Below, piece after piece: positions 26,344-34,815 of a stretch of DNA of 64,000 nucleotides; positions within the stretch are counted from its first letter, which is position 1, and each line of letters opens with the position of its first letter. This stretch comes from Kosakonia sp. H02 (lineage in GTDB: Bacteria; Pseudomonadota; Gammaproteobacteria; Enterobacterales; Enterobacteriaceae), in contig CP131915.1 of NCBI GenBank assembly GCA_030704225.1, forward strand, positions 496,001 to 560,000, given 5' to 3'. The position numbers were made by a program, and so were the translations under genes. The notes under the pieces were generated by a model. The model made no database searches. It had not been told where the DNA came from and worked only from the letters and a program-made list of their open reading frames with translations.

Positions 26344-27429
26344 ATGAGTCAGCAGGATGCAGCAGCTAAAGAACAGGCCAATACCCGCAGTAATGTCCGC
26401 GTGGTTTCCCTTTTTACCGCCGCCGCCATTGTCATCGTCGGCGTACTGGCGATTTTGTACGCCTGGCAGTTGCCGCCGTTTACCCGCCATATGCAATCCA
26501 CGGATAACGCCTATGTGCGCGGGCAAACCACCTTTATCAGCCCGCAGGTCAATGGCTATATCACCGAGGTGCCGGTACAGGACTTTGTGATGGTGAAAAA
26601 AGGCGATCTGATTATGCAGATAGACGATCGCATTTATCGCCAGCGCGTGGATCAGGCGAAAGCGACGCTGGCGATGAAACGTGCGGCGCTGGAAAATAAT
26701 CTGCAACAGCGCAAAAGCGCCCAGGCGGTGATTGCCCGTAACGAGGCCGCGCTCGCCAGCGCCAAAGCGCAAAACCTGCAAGCGCAGGCTGATTTAAAAC
26801 GCGTTAACGCGCTGACGGCAGACGGTTCACTCTCCATTCGCGAGCGGGATGCCGCCCTTGCCACCGCCGCACAGAACACGGCCAATATCGCTCAGGCGCA
26901 GGCAACCCTTGAAATGTCGCGCCAGGACCTGCAAACCACTATCGTTAACCGCGCTTCATTACAGGCGGATGTAGAAAATGCCACCGCCGCGCTGGAACTG
27001 GCAGAAATAGATCTGCAAAACACGCGCATTGTCGCCCCGCGCGACGGTCAACTGGGGCAAATCAGCGTGCGCCTGGGCGCCTATGTCACCGCCGGGACGC
27101 ACCTGACGTCGCTGGTGCCGTCTCAGCGCTGGGTGATTGCGAATCTGAAAGAGACGCAACTGGCCAATGTGATTGTCGGTCAGCCGGTACGTTTCACCGT
27201 CGATGCTCTTGATGGCCGCACCTTTAACGGCCGCGTTGAGAGTATCTCGCCAGCCACCGGCGTCGAGTTCAGCGCCGTCAGTCCGGATAACGCCACCGGC
27301 AACTTTGTCAAAATCGCCCAGCGTATTCCGGTGCGTATTCAGGTGGAAGGTCAAGCCGACGACATTGCGCGTTTACGCCCGGGCATGTCAGTACAGGTGC
27401 ATATTGATACGCAGGAGGCGCAAAAATGA
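26344..27429 (+). CDS. HlyD/EmrA-family periplasmic adaptor of the MFS pump
   Basis: 361 residues. One N-terminal membrane helix (about residues 20-40), a biotinyl-lipoyl-like half motif (NAYVRGQTTFISPQVNGYI), a long alpha-helical hairpin (about 80-205, alanine/glutamine-rich coiled coil), the second lipoyl half (NTRIVAPRDGQLGQISVRLGAYV) and a beta-barrel domain. This is the membrane-fusion protein that links the MFS subunit to the outer-membrane channel. It starts 19 bp after the MFS stop, and its own stop overlaps the next start (ATGA). Confidence 0.92.
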   Translation: MSQQDAAAKEQANTRSNVRVVSLFTAAAIVIVGVLAILYAWQLPPFTRHMQSTDNAYVRGQTTFISPQVNGYITEVPVQDFVMVKKGDLIMQIDDRIYRQRVDQAKATLAMKRAALENNLQQRKSAQAVIARNEAALASAKAQNLQAQADLKRVNALTADGSLSIRERDAALATAAQNTANIAQAQATLEMSRQDLQTTIVNRASLQADVENATAALELAEIDLQNTRIVAPRDGQLGQISVRLGAYVTAGTHLTSLVPSQRWVIANLKETQLANVIVGQPVRFTVDALDGRTFNGRVESISPATGVEFSAVSPDNATGNFVKIAQRIPVRIQVEGQADDIARLRPGMSVQVHIDTQEAQK

Positions 27430-28802
27430 GGCTGCGCCCCGCCGTTATCGCGTTGAGTCTTGCCCTTGCGGGTTGCCAGTCTGCCGATGTTGAAAAAGCG
27501 CAGCCGTCATTACACATCCCGGCCGCCTGGCGCAGCGAAGTGGGGCCAGCCAGCAAAACGGACAGCGTCTGGTGGCGAAATTTTCACGACAGCCAGCTAA
27601 ACCGCTATGTCGATCAGGCCCTGCGTTACAACAGCGATGTGCTGATTGCCCGCGAGCGGGTTAATGAGTACCAGGCGCGGGTTTATGCCGCAGACAGCGC
27701 CCTGTTTCCTGAACTTGATGTCGGGTTGTCCGGGACGCGCGCGCGATCCCAGTCTGCCGCCACCGGCCTGCCCACGCACGGCACTGTCTACAAAGGTAAT
27801 TTGACCGCCAGTTATGATGTCGATATCTGGGGGGCGAGCCGCAGCGCATCGCGGGCGGCAGAAGCGTCACTGGCGGCGCAGCAAGCCGCGGCGGCAGCGG
27901 CTGATCTGACGGTGGCGACCAATGTTGCCTCGGGTTATCTCACGTTGCTTTCGCTGGATGAGCAGTTGCAGGTGACCCGTTCAACGTTAAAAGCGCGGGA
28001 AGATGCCTTTCAGCTCGCCCGCCGTCAGTTTGAAACCGGCTATACTTCCCGGCTGGAGCTGGTGCAATCCGACTCGGAATTGCGGGCAACGCGCGCGCAG
28101 ATCCCGGTGTTGCAACATCAGATTAGCCAGCAGGAAAATGCCCTGAGTCTATTGCTCGGCAATAATCCTGGTGCTGTCAATCGAGGCGCATTCGCGGCGC
28201 TGACGCCGCTGAAACTGCCATCGCAATTACCGTCAACGTTACTCAACCGGCGGCCGGATATTGTGCAGGTACAGCGCCAGTTAGTCGCCGCTGATGCAAC
28301 ACTTGCCTCTTCGCAGGCAAATTTATTGCCGTCCATCAATCTGACCGCCACCGGCAGTATGCAGGACGATACCCTGCCCGGCCTGCTCGATAACCCGCTG
28401 CGGCTGTGGAGTATTGGCGGCAGCATTCTCGCGCCGTTGTTGAACCGCCAGGCGCTAAATGCGCAGGTGGATGTGTCGATGTCGCAGCGCAACCAGGCGC
28501 TCTACACCTATGAGAAGACTGTGCGCAACGCGTTCAAAGAGGTGAACGACAGCCTGGACGCCATTACCCGTCTTGGCGAGCAGTTAGCCGAACTTGAAGG
28601 CCAGCAGGATGTCGCACAAGAGACGTTACGCATTGCGCAAAACCGCTACCGTAACGGCTACTCCTCATATCTGGACGTGCTGGATGCCCAACGCACGCTC
28701 TTTTCCGCGCAGCTAAGCGCCGTGCAGGTGAAAAACAATCTGCTGCTGGCGCAGGTTGATCTTTATCGCGCGCTGGGAGGTGGCTGGTCCGGTCTGAATT
28801 AA
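27426..28802 (+). CDS. Outer-membrane efflux lipoprotein (OprM/NodT family)
   Basis: 458 residues. The signal peptide ends in the lipobox LALAG-C with the lipidated cysteine at residue 17. Two repeated OEP domains follow, each with the long periplasmic helices (RVNEYQARVYAADSALFPELD and, later, RNAFKEVNDSLDAI), plus the NRRPDIVQVQRQLVAADATL motif typical of this family. It forms the trimeric outer-membrane channel for the MFS/EmrA-like pump and is translationally coupled to the adaptor gene. Confidence 0.92.
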   Translation: MRLRPAVIALSLALAGCQSADVEKAQPSLHIPAAWRSEVGPASKTDSVWWRNFHDSQLNRYVDQALRYNSDVLIARERVNEYQARVYAADSALFPELDVGLSGTRARSQSAATGLPTHGTVYKGNLTASYDVDIWGASRSASRAAEASLAAQQAAAAAADLTVATNVASGYLTLLSLDEQLQVTRSTLKAREDAFQLARRQFETGYTSRLELVQSDSELRATRAQIPVLQHQISQQENALSLLLGNNPGAVNRGAFAALTPLKLPSQLPSTLLNRRPDIVQVQRQLVAADATLASSQANLLPSINLTATGSMQDDTLPGLLDNPLRLWSIGGSILAPLLNRQALNAQVDVSMSQRNQALYTYEKTVRNAFKEVNDSLDAITRLGEQLAELEGQQDVAQETLRIAQNRYRNGYSSYLDVLDAQRTLFSAQLSAVQVKNNLLLAQVDLYRALGGGWSGLN

Positions 28803-28827
28803 GTTTTTAATAACCAGGAGAAATGCT

Positions 28828-29490
28828 ATGCAGCAGAAGTGGTCCGCGGTTGATGAATACTTAGAGCAACACCTTCTCCCGGAAGATGAAATCCTGACGC
28901 AAATACTGGCGAATAACCGGCGTGCCGGGCTTCCGGGCATTGATGTTTCCCCGATGCAGGGGCAGTTACTGGCGCTGTTTGTTCGCATGGTGCGGGCAAA
29001 ACGCATTCTGGAAATCGGTACGCTGGGCGGTTACAGCACGCTGTGGATGGCGCGCGAACTGCCTTCTGACGGGGAGTTACTGACGCTGGAAGCCGACCCG
29101 TTACATGCGGCGATTGCCCGCGAAAATTTGCAACTCGCCGGTTTTTCCCGGCAGGTGAAAGTCGTTGAAGGCCCGGCGGTGGAAACCCTGGAAAACCTCG
29201 GCACGCACCCGCCTTTCGATCTGATTTTTATTGATGCTGACAAACCCAATAACCCCACGTATCTGAAGTGGGCGCTGCACTACTCGCGCCCCGGCACGCT
29301 GATTATTGGCGATAATGTAGTGCGCGGCGGCGAAGTGACCAACCCGGTGACCACCGATACCAGCGTGCAAGGGGTACGCAAGTTTATTGAGATGATCGGT
29401 GCCGACCCGCGATTGACCGCGACGGCGATGCAAACCGTCGGAGGCAAAGGGTGGGATGGGTTTACGTTGGCGTGGGTGAATGCGTGTTGA
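28828..29490 (+). CDS. SAM-dependent O-methyltransferase (catechol/caffeoyl-CoA type)
   Basis: 220 residues. SAM motif I EIGTLGGYST (about residues 62-71), the acidic LTLEAD loop, and the metal-binding set FIDADK (Asp136) and GDN (Asp162, Asn163) that define the cation-dependent methyltransferase-3 family acting on catechols and other vicinal diols. It starts 25 bp after the efflux lipoprotein gene, probably as the last gene of the operon. Together they suggest modification and export of a phenolic compound; the substrate is inferred only from family and context. Confidence 0.87.
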   Translation: MQQKWSAVDEYLEQHLLPEDEILTQILANNRRAGLPGIDVSPMQGQLLALFVRMVRAKRILEIGTLGGYSTLWMARELPSDGELLTLEADPLHAAIARENLQLAGFSRQVKVVEGPAVETLENLGTHPPFDLIFIDADKPNNPTYLKWALHYSRPGTLIIGDNVVRGGEVTNPVTTDTSVQGVRKFIEMIGADPRLTATAMQTVGGKGWDGFTLAWVNAC

Positions 29491-29499
29491 GATAATTTT

Positions 29500-29535
29500 G
29501 TTGGCCCGGTAAGCGCGTAGCACCATCGGGCCAAC
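29500..29535. repeat. REP-like palindrome between the methyltransferase and hrpA genes
   Basis: GTTGGCCCG (29500-29508) and CGGGCCAAC (29527-29535) flank GTAAGCGCGTAGCACCAT, the layout of enterobacterial REP elements at the 3' ends of convergent genes. It may also end transcription from both sides. Confidence 0.6.
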
Positions 29536-29543
29536 ACAGATCA

Positions 29544-32500
29544 TCACACGCTAATCTGTTCCATTGCCTGCAAAATGCGTTTATCCGAAATCGGGTACGG
29601 CGTGCCGAGCTGCTGCGCGAAGTAGCTGACGCGCAACTCTTCGATCATCCAGCGGATCTCTTTCACGTCTTCGTCTTCACGCCGCGCGGGCGGCAGCTTG
29701 TTTAGCCACTGCTGCCACGCCTGTTGTACCTGCTCCACTTTCAGCATTTGCGCCCGGTCGCGGTGCGGATCGACCGCCAGTTTCTCCAGCCGTTTTTCAA
29801 TAGCCTGCAAATAACGCAGCGTATCGCCAAGACGTCGGAAACCATTACCGGTGACAAAACCGCGATACACCAGCCCGCTCATTTGCGCTTTAATGTCCGA
29901 CAGCCCCAGCGCCATGGTCATATCGACGCGCCCTTTCAGACGTTTGTTGATAGTGAACACCGCCGTCAGGATCTGTTCGACCTGCTTCGCAATATCCACC
30001 ACCGTGTCGTTGAGTTCGGCGCGCACTTTCTCGTGCAGCGCGGCAAAACCCTCTTGTGTCCAGACCGGGCCGCCCGCTTCGGCAATCAACTTATCCACGC
30101 CGCAGGCGATGCAATCATCAATCAGATCCAGCACTTTGCCGTACGGGTTGAAGTAAAGACCGAGTTTGGCTTTGTTCGGCAGTTTTTCGTGCAGATATTT
30201 TATCGGCGACGGAATATTTAGCAGCAGCAAACGGCGGATGCCACGCCACATCGCCTGCTGTTGCTCCTGCGGATTATCGAACAGCTTGATCGCGACACTG
30301 TCACGTTCATCAACCAGCGCTGGCCAGGCTTTCACCTTGTAATTGCCGCGTTTCTGCTCGTAGCTTTCTGCCAGCGTGCCAAAACTCCAGATATGCAGCC
30401 CGCTCTGCTCGATGCCGTCGTCGGCAACCGCCGATAACGTCTCCTGCACTTTGCCTTTAAGCTGCTCTTTTAAGTCGCTGAGCGAGCGCCCTTCGAGCAG
30501 CTTTTTGTTTTTGTCGTCCACCACACGAAACGAGATTTTCAGGTGATCCGGCACCTGGTCCCAGTGCCAGTCATCGCGATCCACAGTCACACCGGTCATT
30601 CGGCGCAGTTCGCGCTCCAGCGCATCCAGCAGCGGCATTTCCAGCGGCGTCACGCGGCCAAGAAAGGCTTCAGCATAATTGGGCGCGGGCACAAAGTTGC
30701 GGCGCGTCGGTTTCGGCAGCGATTTAATCAGCGCAATCACCAGTTCGCGGCGCAGACCGGGGATCTGCCACTCAAAACCGCTCTCTTCCACCTGGTTAAG
30801 CAGCGGCAGCGGAATATGTACCGTTACCCCGTCGGCGTCCGCGCCGGGCTCGAACTGGTAACTCAGGCGCAGCTTCAGGTTGCCCTGATGCCAGAAGTTT
30901 GGGTAATCCAGCTTGCTGACATTCTTCGCCCCCTCTTTGATCAACATGCTCTTTTCGAAGTTGAGCAAGTCGGGCGTTTCGCGGCCGGCCTTTTTCCACC
31001 AGCTATCAAAATGGCGGGCGGAAATCACCTCGTGGCTGATGCGCTGATCGTAAAACTCAAACAGTGTTTCGTCGTCCACCAGAATGTCGCGGCGACGGGA
31101 TTTGTGTTCCAGTTCCTCCACTTCGGCGCGCAATTTCAGGTTTTCGCGGAAAAACGCATGGCGGGTTTGCCAGTCGCCCTCCACCAGCGCATGGCGAATA
31201 AACAGCTCGCGGCTCAATGCCGGATCGATCTGGCTGTAGTTCACTTTACGCGCGGCAACAATCGGCAGACCGTAAACGGTGACTTTTTCTGTCGCCATCA
31301 CCGCGCCTTGCGCCCGCTCCCAGTGCGGCTCGCTGTAAGAACGCTTAATCAGATGCTGCGCAACAGGTTCAACCCATTCAGGATCGATACGCGCGGCGAT
31401 GCGCCCCCACAGGCGGCTGGTTTCCACCAGTTCGGCCACCATCACCCATTTTGGCGGCTTCTTAAATAAACCTGATCCCGGGAAGATAGAGAATCGGGCG
31501 TTACGCGCCCCGGTAAATTCCTGTTTCTCTGCATCTTTCATACCGATATGCGACAGCAAACCGGTTAATAAAGCGATATGAATTTCACGGTATTGCGCCG
31601 GCTCGCTGTTCACCGGGATGCCTAACTCTTTCACCACCTGGCGCAACTGGGTGTAAATATCCTGCCATTCGCGCACGCGCAAATAGTTCAGGTAATCGAC
31701 CCGGCACTGGCGGCGGAACTGGTTCGACGAGAGCGCTTTTTGCTGCTCGCCGAGGTAGTTCCACAGGTTCACAAAAGCGAGGAAGTCGGACTCTTTATCG
31801 TGGAAGCGTTGATGTTTTTCATCGGAAGCCTGCTTTTTATCCAGCGGCCGCTCGCGGGGATCCTGAATCGACAGTGCCGAAGTGATGATCATCGCTTCAC
31901 GCACACAGCCATGTTTTTGCGCTTCCAGCACCATGCGCGCCAGGCGCGGATCGACCGGCAACTGGGATAACTGGCGGCCGAGCGGCGTCAGTTTATAAGC
32001 GACTTGTTGTTCATCCGTCGTGATCGCGCCGAGTTCTTCCAGCAGGCGCACGCCATCCTGGATATTGCGTTTATCCGGCGCTTCAACAAACGGGAATGCG
32101 GCGATATCGCCCAGCCCCAGCGCGGTCATTTGCAGAATGACCGACGCCAGGTTAGTGCGCAGAATCTCCGGGTCGGTAAATTCCGGGCGCGAGAGGAAAT
32201 CATCTTCCGAATAGAGACGAATACAGATCCCTTCCGAGACGCGCCCGCAACGCCCTTTACGCTGGTTCGCCGAAGCCTGCGAGACCGGCTCAATCGGCAG
32301 GCGCTGTACTTTGGTGCGATAGCTGTAACGGCTGATACGCGCCGTGCCAGGGTCAATCACATATTTAATGCCCGGCACGGTGAGCGAGGTTTCGGCAACG
32401 TTAGTCGCCAGCACAATGCGCCGCCCGCTGTGAGCCTGGAAGACCCGGTTTTGCTCGCTGTTCGACAAGCGCGCGTAGAGCGGCAGGATCTCCGTATGGC

Positions 32501-33446
32501 GCAGATCGCGTTTATTCAGCGCATCTGCCGTATCGCGGATTTCCCGCTCGCCGCTCATAAAGATCAGAATATCGCCTGCGCTTTCGCGACCCAGTTCATC
32601 GACGGCGTCAAAAATCGCCTGTAACTGGTCACGTTCGGTATCGTCGGCCTCTTCCACAATCGGGCGATAGCGCACTTCCACCGGATAAGTCCGGCCAGAG
32701 ACTTCAATAATCGGCGCATTGTTGAAATGGCGGGAAAAACGCTCAGGGTCGATGGTCGCCGAGGTGATGATAATTTTCAGATCCGGGCGGCGCGGCAGCA
32801 GTTCGCGCAGGTAACCGAGCAGGAAGTCGATGTTCAGGCTGCGTTCGTGGGCTTCATCGATAATGATGGTGTCGTACTGCATCAGCAGCCGATCCTGCTG
32901 GATTTCCGCCAGCAGAATACCGTCCGTCATCAGCTTAACCATCGTGTTGTCGCTGACATGGTCGCTGAAACGCACCTTATAGCCGATGCAGCCGCCCGGC
33001 TCGGTCTTGAGTTCTTCGGCAATACGATTGGCAACGGTTCGCGCGGCCAGACGGCGCGGCTGGGTATGACCAATCAGCCCCTTAATGCCGCGCCCCAGCT
33101 CCATACAAATCTTTGGCAACTGGGTGGTTTTACCGGAGCCGGTTTCACCGGCGACAATCACCACTTGGTTATCGCGTACGGCTTCAAGAATGGCCTGTTT
33201 CTTCTGGCTGACCGGCAAATTATCCGGGTAGTCAATCGTCGGACGAGAGGCTTCGCGCTGCGCCACTTTTTCAGCGGCTTGTGCGGCATCCTGCGCAATC
33301 TGTTGAAACAGCGCCTGCTGAGATTCAGGATTTTTAACTTTCTTGCTGCCCTGTAGCCGCCGGGCAAAGCGCTGTTTGTCACGCAACATCAGATTGTCGA
33401 GTTGCGCATAGAGTTCGGTAATCGTCAATTTTTGTTGTTCAGTCAT
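29544..33446 (-). CDS. hrpA: HrpA, DEAH-box RNA helicase
   Basis: 1300 residues from the ATG at 33446, the same as E. coli HrpA; 34 further in-frame codons upstream have no family support. Walker A GETGSGKT (100-107), DEAH (197-200), the SAT motif IITSATID and motif VI QRKGRCGR mark a DEAH helicase, followed by the HA2/OB-fold region and the long HrpA-specific C-terminus. HrpA has been linked to mRNA processing of fimbrial genes and to rescue of collided ribosomes. It is monocistronic and divergent from azoR. Confidence 0.97.
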   Translation of the reverse strand: MTEQQKLTITELYAQLDNLMLRDKQRFARRLQGSKKVKNPESQQALFQQIAQDAAQAAEKVAQREASRPTIDYPDNLPVSQKKQAILEAVRDNQVVIVAGETGSGKTTQLPKICMELGRGIKGLIGHTQPRRLAARTVANRIAEELKTEPGGCIGYKVRFSDHVSDNTMVKLMTDGILLAEIQQDRLLMQYDTIIIDEAHERSLNIDFLLGYLRELLPRRPDLKIIITSATIDPERFSRHFNNAPIIEVSGRTYPVEVRYRPIVEEADDTERDQLQAIFDAVDELGRESAGDILIFMSGEREIRDTADALNKRDLRHTEILPLYARLSNSEQNRVFQAHSGRRIVLATNVAETSLTVPGIKYVIDPGTARISRYSYRTKVQRLPIEPVSQASANQRKGRCGRVSEGICIRLYSEDDFLSRPEFTDPEILRTNLASVILQMTALGLGDIAAFPFVEAPDKRNIQDGVRLLEELGAITTDEQQVAYKLTPLGRQLSQLPVDPRLARMVLEAQKHGCVREAMIITSALSIQDPRERPLDKKQASDEKHQRFHDKESDFLAFVNLWNYLGEQQKALSSNQFRRQCRVDYLNYLRVREWQDIYTQLRQVVKELGIPVNSEPAQYREIHIALLTGLLSHIGMKDAEKQEFTGARNARFSIFPGSGLFKKPPKWVMVAELVETSRLWGRIAARIDPEWVEPVAQHLIKRSYSEPHWERAQGAVMATEKVTVYGLPIVAARKVNYSQIDPALSRELFIRHALVEGDWQTRHAFFRENLKLRAEVEELEHKSRRRDILVDDETLFEFYDQRISHEVISARHFDSWWKKAGRETPDLLNFEKSMLIKEGAKNVSKLDYPNFWHQGNLKLRLSYQFEPGADADGVTVHIPLPLLNQVEESGFEWQIPGLRRELVIALIKSLPKPTRRNFVPAPNYAEAFLGRVTPLEMPLLDALERELRRMTGVTVDRDDWHWDQVPDHLKISFRVVDDKNKKLLEGRSLSDLKEQLKGKVQETLSAVADDGIEQSGLHIWSFGTLAESYEQKRGNYKVKAWPALVDERDSVAIKLFDNPQEQQQAMWRGIRRLLLLNIPSPIKYLHEKLPNKAKLGLYFNPYGKVLDLIDDCIACGVDKLIAEAGGPVWTQEGFAALHEKVRAELNDTVVDIAKQVEQILTAVFTINKRLKGRVDMTMALGLSDIKAQMSGLVYRGFVTGNGFRRLGDTLRYLQAIEKRLEKLAVDPHRDRAQMLKVEQVQQAWQQWLNKLPPARREDEDVKEIRWMIEELRVSYFAQQLGTPYPISDKRILQAMEQISV

Positions 33447-33519
33447 AGATTTATCAGGCAGGACACTGCCGGGAAACTTTGTCAGTTCGCAATGTGCGTA
33501 GAATAGCACATCGCAATAA

Positions 33520-34254
<735 letters not shown>

Positions 34255-34262
34255 GATTTCCC

Positions 34263-34286
34263 CCCTCTCACCGCCCGGTGGGAGGG
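34263..34286. terminator. Bidirectional hairpin between azoR and ydbL
   Basis: 10-bp stem CCCTCTCACC/GGTGGGAGGG (one G-T wobble) with a 4-nt loop in the convergent gap; TTATTTCT follows on the plus strand. Confidence 0.65.
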
Positions 34287-34619
34287 TTATTTCTCCTTCC
34301 TGAACCACTTGCCATTGATGCCCTGCACATAATCACCCGGCTTTGCGCGCTCAACCAGTTTCTGCCCTGCCATATTGGCAACATCATCTACCGGAATATT
34401 ATTGCGATCCGCCAGTTGCTGATAGCTTTCGGTGCGCGCTTTGTTGATGCGCTCGACTAACGCCAGGGTCTCTTTATCGTGACGGATGGGCGCGATATAG
34501 CCGTTTAAAGTTTCCCCTACGCGACCCTGCGTGCGGGCTTCATCCAACGTCAGCGCCTGTGCGAGGGGGCTTGCCAGGCTCAGTGCCAGCAGCGCGGTTA
34601 CGACTCGTTTTTTCATCAT
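34287..34619 (-). CDS. ydbL: YdbL, DUF1318 periplasmic protein of the ydbH operon
   Basis: 110 residues with a Sec signal peptide (MMKKRVVTALLALSLASPLAQA) and a DUF1318 domain (EARTQGRVGETLNGYIAP, then ADRNNIPVDDVANMAGQKL). In E. coli YdbL acts as a periplasmic factor that helps the YdbH-YnbE pair assemble. It is the third gene of the ydbH-ynbE-ydbL operon, four bases after ynbE. Confidence 0.93.
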   Translation of the reverse strand: MMKKRVVTALLALSLASPLAQALTLDEARTQGRVGETLNGYIAPIRHDKETLALVERINKARTESYQQLADRNNIPVDDVANMAGQKLVERAKPGDYVQGINGKWFRKEK

Positions 34620-34623
34620 CGCC

Positions 34624-34815
34624 TCAGAACAGATCGCTACGGGATTTCAGCAGGGTTTCCACATCTTTATCGACTTTGATATGGATTTCATGCTCGATTT
34701 TCACATTCATATTGATGGTTATCGGCTCTTTCGGCGCCGCCACTTCAATGCGCGGCGTACAGGCGACAAGCAGGGTCGCCATGAACAGGCCTGGCACGGC
34801 TTTCAGGGTTCTCAT
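34624..34815 (-). CDS. ynbE: YnbE, outer-membrane lipoprotein partner of YdbH
   Basis: 63 residues. Lipobox LLVA-C (Cys19), then a short chain with alternating hydrophobic residues (ITINMNVKIEHEIHIKVDKDV) that can extend a beta-sheet. In E. coli YnbE multimers cap the C-terminal end of the YdbH beta-taco and connect it to the outer membrane. The start codon overlaps the ydbH stop (ATGA). Confidence 0.94.
   Translation of the reverse strand: MRTLKAVPGLFMATLLVACTPRIEVAAPKEPITINMNVKIEHEIHIKVDKDVETLLKSRSDLF

Noticed and set aside
30543..31469. 308-residue plus-strand ORF inside hrpA
   Set aside because: Antisense shadow of a highly conserved helicase gene; composition is typical of reverse-frame reading of GC-rich DNA and there is no ribosome site.
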